Assembly: GCA_964387645.1 (NCBI GenBank)
Contig: CAYLYM010000091.1
Span: forward strand, 1-16,008
Source: CAYLYM01 sp964387645
GTDB lineage: Bacteria > Calditrichota > Calditrichia > RBG-13-44-9
Direction of reading: 5' to 3'
Length of the DNA: 16,008 nucleotides
In this document: positions 7,035-13,992 of the stretch, piece by piece
Numbering within the stretch: the stretch's first letter is position 1
Layout of the letters: every line of letters starts with the position of its first letter
Made by a program: the position numbers and the translations under genes
The notes under the pieces: model-generated
What the model was told of the DNA's origin: nothing
The model's database searches: none
The model's input: the letters and a program-made list of their open reading frames with translations, nothing else

Positions 7035-7940
7035 ATGAAAAAATTTTTAAATTTTTTACTTAAATCACAAGCTTATCCTAAATATTATTTATCTTCTAAA
7101 AAAAATTTATTAAAAATGAAAAAAAAAGGCAAAATATTATTAGTAGATAATCATACAGGTAAGTTAAGTAAATTTTTTAATTATCTTATTTTCCGATCTT
7201 ATCCTGTTGAATTAGTAAATACCGCAGCACAAGCCATCGATTTTGTAAGAAACAATGCTGTGGACTTAATTATAAGTCAAGTAATGCTGATAGATTCAGA
7301 CATAACTGAATTAGAAGAAAGACTGAATAAACTTAGGTTCACAGTTCCTATTATTGCCATCATGGATGATCCCCTGGCTGAAAAAGCACTGAAAGCTCTA
7401 AAACGTAAATACCGCTACATCATACGGGACCTAAACAAATTGAATGAAAACGAAAAACTTATTTCACTCCTTTGTTATGATAATCCTGAAGAACCTATAG
7501 AAAATAATCCATCTGTTAAATGGAATGAAAAATACACCATCATTATTCCAAGCTTGGCTCAATATATTGAAAGAGTAATCTCTTATATATTAAAAAAGAT
7601 CTCTTCATATAGACCTGCCAGCCAGCAAATTAATGCTATTCGAATGTCACTATCTGAAGCTATTGCTAATGCTATCGAACATGGAAATCATTTTAATTTT
7701 GATAAAACCGTTGAAATATCTTTTATGGTTAATCCTACCCACATTACTATTCATATCAAGGATGAGGGCGAAGGTTTTGATTATAAGTCTAACTCACAAT
7801 CCATTAGGGAGTTAAATAAACAATATAAAATGCGTGGTCGTGGACTCTACATTATACATAAATTTATGGACGAAGTAGAATTTGTTTCGCCAGGTAATAA
7901 AATCATTATGACTAAATATTTTAGTAATCACCGCTTCTAA
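7035..7940 (+). CDS. Pseudo-receiver domain fused to RsbW/SpoIIAB-like HATPase (anti-sigma-type serine kinase)
   Basis: This 301-residue cytoplasmic protein has two domains. Residues about 32-145 fold-match a CheY-like receiver (KILLVDN start at 33), but the phosphoacceptor position holds Gln82 (LIISQVML where families have LxLLDxxL). The acidic pair is D38/N39, the switch Ser/Thr is lost near 109-110, and the conserved Lys is Arg131. Residues about 165-296 are a HATPase_c_2 domain: N-box SEAIANAIEHGN (207-218), G1 box DEGEGFD (243-249) and G2 box GRGLYII (268-274), as in RsbW/SpoIIAB. The HATPase probably phosphorylates an anti-sigma antagonist or binds a sigma factor, but no such partner is encoded nearby. 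The start is uncertain: neither the ATG at 7035 nor Met28 (7116, just before the receiver) has an SD. Confidence 0.82.
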   Translation: MKKFLNFLLKSQAYPKYYLSSKKNLLKMKKKGKILLVDNHTGKLSKFFNYLIFRSYPVELVNTAAQAIDFVRNNAVDLIISQVMLIDSDITELEERLNKLRFTVPIIAIMDDPLAEKALKALKRKYRYIIRDLNKLNENEKLISLLCYDNPEEPIENNPSVKWNEKYTIIIPSLAQYIERVISYILKKISSYRPASQQINAIRMSLSEAIANAIEHGNHFNFDKTVEISFMVNPTHITIHIKDEGEGFDYKSNSQSIRELNKQYKMRGRGLYIIHKFMDEVEFVSPGNKIIMTKYFSNHRF

Positions 7941-8036
7941 AAACATTTATAACTCTTTCAATTTTCCTTTCATTTTAGATTTGCAATCTTCAAAAAAGCT
8001 AATATTATTATGCGTTCGATATAAGGACAGTTAGAC

Positions 8037-8160
8037 TTCGACTGAGCTCAATCTGACTTTTTTGAGACTGTTTTCTTTAAACTGTTATGATGAACCTCTG
8101 TTCGCCTGTACAGAACAGAGAAGTGACGGATCTGTCCGAGGTCCAGACAAGCCTGTCGAA
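8037..8160. repeat. Dispersed intergenic repeat, copy 2 (inverted relative to copy 1, with an insertion)
   Basis: TTCGACTGAGC (8037-8047) and GCCTGTCGAA (8151-8160) are imperfect inverted ends of a 124-bp element in a gene-free stretch. Bases 8037-8080 match the reverse complement of 180-223 at 35 of 44 positions without gaps, and only transitions differ. The element is about 56 bases longer than copy 1, because of an internal segment containing a GC-richer hairpin. It is immediately followed by AACCATGATGGTT (8158-8170), a short palindrome overlapping its end. It is non-coding in all frames I read. Confidence 0.5.
8096..8120. repeat. Hairpin inside repeat copy 2
   Basis: CTCTGTTC (8096-8103) and GAACAGAG (8113-8120) form a perfect 8-bp stem with a 9-base loop (GCCTGTACA). 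It sits in the part of copy 2 that has no counterpart in copy 1 and is richer in G+C than the surrounding spacer. No T-run follows on either strand, so it is not a typical terminator. Confidence 0.5.
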
Positions 8161-8406
8161 CCATGATGGTTTAGAAAAAATCTATCCTATATCAAACTAA
8201 CGTTAACGCTAAAATTTTCCTCTGTTTTTTATCTCATCGAATAACTCAAAATATATCAGAAAAAGAAGTAACCTGTCCTATTATATAAATGCTCTAAAAC
8301 TCTAAGTCAAAGTCTCAAAAAATTTGAATATTATACTTAACAATAATAGACGTTTTTAATAGGTATGTTTAAATCAGATCAAAAAAAATCAAACAAGTCT
8401 TAGACC
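8161..8406. other. Intergenic spacer after repeat copy 2; nothing identified
   Basis: This AT-rich stretch lies between the repeat and the pgsA stop codon. It contains TAACGTTA at 8199-8206, an 8-bp palindrome, but no convincing hairpin-plus-T terminator for pgsA, no RNA gene and no coding frame with a plausible start. Confidence 0.4.
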
Positions 8407-9015
8407 TTATTGTCGGAAAGGAAATGTTAAAAATTCTTTCAGCATTCGCCATATAAGCTGCCAATTTTCGTGAATATAAAGAATTGCCGAGATTATGGTA
8501 AGAAGTGTGACCAGTATCATTAAAATTCCAATGATATCAAAATAATTTGCATGGTAATGGCTTGAACCACTACCATAGTAATTTAACCAGTTTATATAGA
8601 TCAGAATGATAAAAATAGTAAACATCTGTATAAAGGTTTTCCATTTGGCAAGGGCATGTGTGACGATCGGTGAACCTCGATGCAAAGCGTAGATGCGAAT
8701 AAGAGTAACCAGGATATCTCTAAAAACAATAATCCAGACCATCCACCAGTAAACATAGTCCAGAAGGGCAAAAATAATCAAAGCAGAAGAAACTAAAAAT
8801 TTATCTGCCAGAGGGTCCATAAATTGCCCCCACCTGGTGATCACACCAAACCGCCGGGCAAACCATCCATCATACCAATCCGTTATCGAAGCCATTGTAA
8901 AAATTATTGAAGCAACCAATTGATCAATCGGAGTGCCACGCATAAAAAAGAAAACAAAAACAGGTGTCAAAAAAAATCGTAATATCGTTAATTGATTTGG
9001 AATCGTCAGCCTCAT
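8407..9015 (-). CDS. pgsA: CDP-diacylglycerol-glycerol-3-phosphate 3-phosphatidyltransferase
   Basis: This integral membrane enzyme joins CDP-diacylglycerol and glycerol-3-phosphate to phosphatidylglycerol phosphate, the committed step to phosphatidylglycerol and cardiolipin. The 202-residue protein shows the complete CDP-alcohol phosphotransferase signature: Asp46, Asp49-Gly50, Ala53-Arg54, Gly63, Asp67 and Asp71 with canonical spacing. The N-terminal IPNQLTILR helix just before it is typical of PgsA rather than phosphatidylserine or cardiolipin synthases of the same superfamily. About six hydrophobic segments follow, and the tail is amphipathic and basic. The ATG at 9015 has a weak SD-like GGGA upstream. 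It is divergent from yhhQ across a 690-bp spacer and has no operon partner here. Confidence 0.93.
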   Translation of the reverse strand: MRLTIPNQLTILRFFLTPVFVFFFMRGTPIDQLVASIIFTMASITDWYDGWFARRFGVITRWGQFMDPLADKFLVSSALIIFALLDYVYWWMVWIIVFRDILVTLIRIYALHRGSPIVTHALAKWKTFIQMFTIFIILIYINWLNYYGSGSSHYHANYFDIIGILMILVTLLTIISAILYIHENWQLIWRMLKEFLTFPFRQ

Positions 9016-9707
9016 AGTCCCATAAAATAATACTGATTTAAAATTTAAATTTTTATGGTAATTTTTCCTATTGCTAATTCATTTTTTTGGCAGGAAAAAA
9101 GTCAAAACAAGAATGCTTGGAATGTTGAATAAACTTTTTAATTTTATTTAGCCTGTAATGGATACCTCAAAAAATCAAGTTACAAATTTTTTTACCAAAG
9201 AGAAGAACATATTTGTTTTAAAATTCAAAAAATGCAAGAATTATCTAAAACGTCTTCGTAGTCTGGGTTGAATACATCTCTCCAGATATATTTGAAATTT
9301 TTTCTCCTGGAATTGCACCATTTTTTTCTCAATGGGAGTAAGTTTTCTCTTTTTATTGCGTTCACCTTTTTGCAAATTTGCAATTATATTTCATAAACCA
9401 AATAGGGCCAAATTAACACAACCATTTTTTATCAACCTTGCCAATCATCTTTTAAACAGTTCAGCAACTTATTTTATGTTTTTTTTATTATTTCCATTCT
9501 GAAATAGATGAAATTTTTCGTTTTTTACGCCCGATTTTAATCTTATTTTAAAATATTGTTGAACTTTTTTTGTTTGATTAATTTATCTTTTTCATTTTTT
9601 AAATAATTGGGAAAACACTTTAATTTTTAAGACATCATTCATATTTTTTGAACTGAATAATTTGGTAATTGTTGGAATCTCAACCATATTCAATCATAGG
9701 TTGGAAT
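9016..9707. other. Long AT-rich intergenic spacer between divergent pgsA and yhhQ
   Basis: The spacer of about 690 bp is very AT-rich with many T-tracts, especially 9300-9370 and 9470-9660. It holds one candidate small basic ORF (9241-9375, minus). Near its right end is a short hairpin, CAACC (9681-9685) with GGTTG (9699-9703), just before the yhhQ ATG; it would cover the only SD-like bases (AGG at 9698-9700). I searched for a preQ1 riboswitch-like aptamer and saw none. No tRNA or terminator is evident. Confidence 0.4.
9241..9375 (-). CDS. Candidate small basic protein (44 codons), unrecognised
   Basis: A minus-strand frame closed by TAA at 9241-9243 reads (from a TTG at 9375) LQKGERNKKRKLTPIEKKM, then a Gln/Lys-rich helix-like segment, and ends in PRLRRRFR. 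About 40 percent of residues are Lys or Arg. No ATG starts the full frame; the only internal ATG gives 24 residues, and no SD precedes the TTG. An overlapping ATG frame upstream (MKYNCKFAKR then stop) could join it with a frameshift. The residue pattern looks more protein-like than its surroundings, but no family is recognised. It could be a gene remnant or chance. Confidence 0.2.
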   Translation of the reverse strand: MQKGERNKKRKLTPIEKKMVQFQEKKFQIYLERCIQPRLRRRFR

Positions 9708-10412
9708 ATGTCTAACGAATTATGGTGGTTAATCCTCATTTTTGTTGACTTTTTGTCTGCACTCATTGTTATTTATTTTTTTGGTAAAAAGGCGCTTTAT
9801 GTTATTATTGCTGTCGATATTATCATCTGTAACATCCAGGTTATCAAATTAATCGATTTATTCGGATTTGTCGCTACTATAGGTAATGTTATTTATGGCA
9901 GCATCTTTTTAGCCACGGACTTGTTAAGCGAAGTATATGGCAAATCTGAAGCCCGTAAAGGCGTCTGGTTGGGATTTTTTGCTTTGATATTTATGACCAT
10001 AATCATGCAAATTTCTCTACAGTTTCAGCCGCATGAAAGCGATTTTTCTCAGGAAGCCATGCAAACAATTTTTGGTTTTATTCCACGCATTGCTGTGGCA
10101 AGTTTAACCGCCTACCTAATTTCACAACATCATGATGTCTGGGCTTTTCACTTCTGGAAAAAGAAAACCCGAGGTAGATATTTATGGTTGCGAAACAATG
10201 CTTCCACCTGGATCAGCCAGGCTATTGACTCCTTTGTTTTCGTGTTTATTGCGTTCTACGGTGTTTTTAAATTGAATATCATTTTTTCTATATTGTTCAC
10301 AACTTATTTTCTCAAGATTCTTATCGCTGTCCTTGACACCCCTATTGTTTATCTGGGACGTTGGGTTTTAAGAAAACATATAGAAAAACAACCCGGATCA
10401 AATGATACATAA
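9708..10412 (+). CDS. yhhQ: Queuosine precursor transporter (YhhQ/QPTR family, formerly DUF165)
   Basis: This inner-membrane protein of 234 residues is predicted to import queuosine precursors (preQ0/preQ1), which supply the modified base at position 34 of GUN-anticodon tRNAs. Family signatures are GNVIYGSIFLATDLLSEVYG (about 59-78), a HHDVWAFHFW loop (about 141-150) and LRNNASTWISQAIDSFVFV (about 161-179). Six or so membrane helices are visible. A TTG at 9669 would extend the frame, but the ATG at 9708 starts cleanly at MSNELWW and is preceded by AGG at eight bases. No other queuosine gene (queC, queD, queE, queF, tgt) is in the window, and no preQ1 riboswitch is visible. polX follows 100 bp downstream on the same strand. 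Confidence 0.92.
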   Translation: MSNELWWLILIFVDFLSALIVIYFFGKKALYVIIAVDIIICNIQVIKLIDLFGFVATIGNVIYGSIFLATDLLSEVYGKSEARKGVWLGFFALIFMTIIMQISLQFQPHESDFSQEAMQTIFGFIPRIAVASLTAYLISQHHDVWAFHFWKKKTRGRYLWLRNNASTWISQAIDSFVFVFIAFYGVFKLNIIFSILFTTYFLKILIAVLDTPIVYLGRWVLRKHIEKQPGSNDT

Positions 10413-10512
10413 AATACTAAACCTACATTCAGCATTCTTCTGGAAAAATTGGAAAAATTGGTAATCAAGTTTGTTGTAAATTATTTAAAAACTAAAACAC
10501 GGGATTGTCATC

Positions 10513-12246
10513 ATGGCAACGAAAAACGATTTCATAAAAATTCTGGATGAGATGGCATTACTACTAGATCTCAAAGGAGCAAATCCCTATAAAATACGGG
10601 CTTTTCAAAACGCTTCGCGAACTATTCAGAGCCTTTCTGTGGATATCGAAGAATTAGTTCGTAGTGGTAAGATCACACAGATAAAAGGAATCGGGAAGGG
10701 AATTGCCGATGTTATTAAAGAGATTGTAGAAACAGGCGGATTAAAAGAATTAGAAGCGATGAAAGCTGAAATTCCGACAGGTTTGTTAGAGATGGTAAAA
10801 ATCCCTGGAATGGGTCCTAAAAAAATCAAGGCTGTATGGAAAAAACTGGACATAACCACTATTGGTGAACTGGAATATGCCTGTAAAGAGAATAGATTAC
10901 GAGATTTAGAAGGATTTGGACAAAAGACACAAGAAAAAATTTTAAAAGGTATTGAGTTTTTAAAAAGGTATTCTAACCGGCATTTACTTTCCCGGGCTTT
11001 AAATGAAGCAAATGAATTTGTTCGGGTGGTGAGTCAGATTTCAGATGTAGAGAAATGTGAGATTACTGGCAGTCTTCGCCGGTGGTTAGAAACCATTCAA
11101 GAAATTGAACTGGTTATCCAAACGAACAATTCGTCTAAAAATGCAATAAAGCAACAAATTTTTAAATTACCGCAAACTGAAAAAATCTTTGAAGATGTTG
11201 ATACAAAAATAACCCTGTTGCTAAAGAGTGGTTTTCGAGCAATCATTTGGTTTGCCACTCCTCAGAATTATGCGATAATTTTATTAAAATCAACAGGTAC
11301 CGAGGGTCACATCAGAGCGCTTCAGCAACACGCACAAAATATAGGTCTCACATTTTCTCAGAACTACCTGGTCAAAAACGATTCCACACCAATAGAGTGC
11401 CCAGACGAATCTTCCATCTACAATGCCATACATTTGCCATTTATCCCACCCGAATTAAGGGAAGGAAAAGATGAGGTTGAAAAAGCCGTACATTCAAAAT
11501 TACCTGAACTTATTAAAAAAGAAGATCTGAAAGGGATAATCCATGTTCATACAAACTATAGTGACGGTGCCCATTCGCTTAAAGAAATGGCAGAAGCTTG
11601 CCAGGAAAGAGGGTTTCACTACATGGTAGTGTGTGATCATTCCAGAAGTGCCCATTATGCAAACGGCTTGTCGGAAGAAAGAATTAAACAACAGCAGACA
11701 GAAATTTCTGAACTGAATGAACATTTTTCTAATTTCAGGATTTTATCTGGTATAGAATTAGACATTTTGCCAGATGGGAGCCTGGATTATGATGACGAAG
11801 TTCTGGCAAGTTTTGATATTGTTATTGCCAGCATCCATTCTCGATTTAACATGACCGAAGAAGAAGCCACCAATCGGCTAATCAGGGCAATGGAAAATCC
11901 CTTCGTTACCATTTTAGGCCATCCTACAGGACGTCTATTACTGGCTCGTGAAGGATATCCGGTAAACATGCATCAAATTATCGAAAAAGCGGCTGAATTG
12001 GGCGTGGCTATTGAACTGAATGCCAATCCGCATCGCTTGGACATCGATTGGCGGTTTCTGCGCCTGGCAAAGGAGCAAGGCGTTAAAATCAGTATCAATC
12101 CTGATGCCCATTACATCAAAGGTCTGGACGATGTCATTTATGGATTAGGAATAGCCCGGAAAGGGTGGCAAGAAAAATCAGACGTATTAAATTGCTTATC
12201 TGCTGACGAATTAATTGCCTTTGCCAGAGCCCGTCGTGGAAAATAA
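10513..12246 (+). CDS. polX: PolX-family protein: degenerate polymerase domain with intact C-terminal PHP nuclease
   Basis: The 577-residue protein has standard bacterial PolX architecture. An N-terminal HhH region shows three helix-hairpin-helix motifs (KGIGKGIADVI near 58, IPGMGPKKIKAVW near 97, LEGFGQKTQEKI near 132). The nucleotidyltransferase core has GSLRR at 186-190. A linker with PPELREG (312-318) precedes a PHP domain. The PHP metal ligands all look present: His344, His346, Asp351, His376, Glu415, His442, His470, Asp531 and His533. The polymerase carboxylates do not: where the family has GDxD the sequence is Q-E-I-E (Glu197, Glu199), and the third Asp is Ile244. The likely activity is Mn-dependent 3'-5' exonuclease or AP-site/phosphatase processing in base excision repair, with gap-filling synthesis lost or greatly weakened. 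The ATG at 10513 follows a weak GGGAT. Confidence 0.93.
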   Translation: MATKNDFIKILDEMALLLDLKGANPYKIRAFQNASRTIQSLSVDIEELVRSGKITQIKGIGKGIADVIKEIVETGGLKELEAMKAEIPTGLLEMVKIPGMGPKKIKAVWKKLDITTIGELEYACKENRLRDLEGFGQKTQEKILKGIEFLKRYSNRHLLSRALNEANEFVRVVSQISDVEKCEITGSLRRWLETIQEIELVIQTNNSSKNAIKQQIFKLPQTEKIFEDVDTKITLLLKSGFRAIIWFATPQNYAIILLKSTGTEGHIRALQQHAQNIGLTFSQNYLVKNDSTPIECPDESSIYNAIHLPFIPPELREGKDEVEKAVHSKLPELIKKEDLKGIIHVHTNYSDGAHSLKEMAEACQERGFHYMVVCDHSRSAHYANGLSEERIKQQQTEISELNEHFSNFRILSGIELDILPDGSLDYDDEVLASFDIVIASIHSRFNMTEEEATNRLIRAMENPFVTILGHPTGRLLLAREGYPVNMHQIIEKAAELGVAIELNANPHRLDIDWRFLRLAKEQGVKISINPDAHYIKGLDDVIYGLGIARKGWQEKSDVLNCLSADELIAFARARRGK

Positions 12247-12303
12247 TAGCTGAAACATTCATCTGTTTTGGTAATCGTAAAACCTGAAAATCTTTCAACG
12301 AAA

Positions 12304-12339
12304 AATCCCCGCCATCTTGAATGACAAACAGCGGGGATT
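12304..12339. terminator. Bidirectional terminator between polX and lhgO
   Basis: AATCCCCGC (12304-12312) and GCGGGGATT (12331-12339) make a perfect 9-bp stem with an 18-base loop. On the minus strand the stem runs straight into TTTTTCGTTG; on the plus strand it is followed by GATTTTCCTTTGG. It sits between convergent genes, 57 bp after polX and 31 bp after lhgO, so it can end both transcripts, most strongly lhgO. Confidence 0.85.
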
Positions 12340-12370
12340 GATTTTCCTTTGGATATTTTTAAATAAAAAA

Positions 12371-13579
12371 TTAAAGGTTGAAATTTTTTATTGCCATCTC
12401 TGCAATTTTTTCACCGATACTAATACAAGCTGTTGCTGCGGGGGAAGGTGCATTTAATACATGGACCATTCTTTCTGCCTCCACCAGACGGAAATCGTCA
12501 ACTAAAGCTCCAGTGGGTTCCAGAGCCTGGGCTCGCACACCAGCGCCAGAAGGGTAAACATCATCATACTGCAATTCGGGAATCAACCTTTGTAAAGCTT
12601 TAACGAATGCTCCCTTGATAAACGACCGATACATCTCTCCAAAACCTGTTTTCCAATATCTTTTTGCTAGCTTTATAAAACCGCCGTAAGTTAACGTTTC
12701 CAATGTATCTCGCAATGAGAAACTGGTTTTGGTGTAACCTTCCCGCTTAAAAGCCAACACAGCGTTTGGTCCTGCTTCAATACCACCATGGATCATTCGC
12801 GTAAAATGTACCCCGAGAAATGGAAATTCAGGATCTGGAACCGGATAAATTAAGTTTTTTACCAGGTATTCTTTCTCATGAACCAATTTGTAATATTCGC
12901 CTCGGAAGGGAACAATTTTTAAACCGGGTTCAACGCCGCACATTTTGGCGACTCGGTCAGATTGCAATCCTGCGCAATTCACCAGATTCTTACAGTGAAC
13001 TTCTCCCTGTGTAGTTTCTAAAACCAATTCATCTGAATAACGTTTACATCCAATAACACGGGTATTTAACCTCACTTCTCCACCACGGTTTTGTGTAATC
13101 TCAGCAAATTTTTCTGTAACCTGATTAAAATCAACTATGCCTGTTTCGGGAACCAAAAGACCATCAATGCCAAAGACATGTGGTTCGTATTCTCTTATTT
13201 CTTCAGGCTTCAGTCGTTTCAATCCTTTTAAGCCATTAGCAATCCCTCGTTCCAGAAGCATTTCCAGAGTAGGAATTTCTTTTTCACTGGTAGCAACGAC
13301 AACCTTACCGCATCTCTCGTGAGCAATGCCGTGTTTCTCACAAAATTTGTACATAGCCTCACGACCAGATACACAGTTTTTTGCTTTTAAAGAACCAGGC
13401 TTGTAGTAAAGACCTGAATGAATAACACCGCTATTATTGCCCGTTTGATGCGCAGCTAATCTGGATTCTGCTTCAAGGATAACTACAGAAATGTTCCTTT
13501 GCTTGGTTAAGGCCATGGCGGTTGCACATCCGACAATGCCTCCACCAATGACCGCCACATCATAACTCTTCTCACTCAT
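12371..13579 (-). CDS. lhgO: L-2-hydroxyglutarate oxidase/dehydrogenase (FAD-dependent)
   Basis: The 402-residue flavoprotein of the DAO family oxidises L-2-hydroxyglutarate to 2-oxoglutarate. It removes a by-product of promiscuous malate dehydrogenase activity or takes part in glutarate breakdown, and passes electrons to the quinone pool. The N-terminal dinucleotide fold has GGGIVG (about 12-17) and the acidic end of strand 2 (ILEAE). HQTGNNSGVIHSGLYY at about 44-59 is the LhgO-type flavin loop, VPETGIVDF marks the middle domain, and YPSGAGVRAQA with NAPSPAATACISIG closes the FAD site. There are no breaks. A GTG sits directly before the ATG at 13579; the GAGGGG SD suits the ATG. No gab/csiD partner genes are near, so it appears to be a stand-alone repair enzyme. 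Confidence 0.93.
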   Translation of the reverse strand: MSEKSYDVAVIGGGIVGCATAMALTKQRNISVVILEAESRLAAHQTGNNSGVIHSGLYYKPGSLKAKNCVSGREAMYKFCEKHGIAHERCGKVVVATSEKEIPTLEMLLERGIANGLKGLKRLKPEEIREYEPHVFGIDGLLVPETGIVDFNQVTEKFAEITQNRGGEVRLNTRVIGCKRYSDELVLETTQGEVHCKNLVNCAGLQSDRVAKMCGVEPGLKIVPFRGEYYKLVHEKEYLVKNLIYPVPDPEFPFLGVHFTRMIHGGIEAGPNAVLAFKREGYTKTSFSLRDTLETLTYGGFIKLAKRYWKTGFGEMYRSFIKGAFVKALQRLIPELQYDDVYPSGAGVRAQALEPTGALVDDFRLVEAERMVHVLNAPSPAATACISIGEKIAEMAIKNFNL

Positions 13580-13582
13580 CAC

Positions 13583-13992
13583 GGCCCCCTCAAGTCGTTT
13601 GATAATTAATGGTAAAAAAACACATAATTCTTATCAACGGTCATTAACCCTAACAACAGTTATAGCCTGACAAAATCAATGAAAAATTCAATTTAAACAA
13701 ATCTGCTAAAAAGTAATGTAAAAAAATTCATTAGAAAACTAATTTTTGTTTTGTTCAGTTTTAAAATTCATTTTGTTACACCGAAAGCGCATTGACAAAT
13801 AGATCCTGTCAAAATGCGATATCTATTCAATTTTATTCTTTTTCATCAAAATAATGATAAAATTGTAATTAGGCAAAAAGAAAGATTTTTAATTAATGCT
13901 TTAATTCACATCACAATTTATTTAAAAATACAGGTATTTTGGAAGAGATCAAAAAATTGAATTTGCAATGAGTATTTATTGTTAAGAATTTT
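13583..13992. other. Intergenic spacer between rqcH and lhgO
   Basis: About 410 bp with no convincing gene. It contains one imperfect palindrome: CGCATTGACA (13788-13797) pairs with TGTCAA plus TGCG (13807-13818) across a 9-base loop with two bulged A's. AATTAA-TGCT-TTAATT (near 13891-13906) is a weak hairpin about 90 bases downstream of the rqcH stop. No strong rqcH terminator is visible, so some rqcH read-through into lhgO is possible. I could not assign an lhgO promoter with confidence. Confidence 0.4.
13788..13818. promoter_or_regulatory. Imperfect palindrome with TTGACA-N9-TGTCAA core
   Basis: The 6-bp dyad TTGACA/TGTCAA around AATAGATCC is extended by CGCA/TGCG, giving a 10-bp stem with an AA bulge. 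It lies about 210 bp upstream of the lhgO ATG and 175 bp downstream of the rqcH stop. It could be an operator-like dyad or an RNA hairpin. No T-run follows on the minus strand, which argues against a terminator of rqcH. Confidence 0.25.

Noticed and set aside
8191..8215. Possible operator around TAACGTTA downstream of the repeat
   Set aside because: It lies between gene 3' ends of convergent genes, not in a promoter position.
10442..10461. Tandem repeat of GGAAAAATT (two units) upstream of polX
   Set aside because: Two units in AT-rich DNA are not enough to call a functional repeat.
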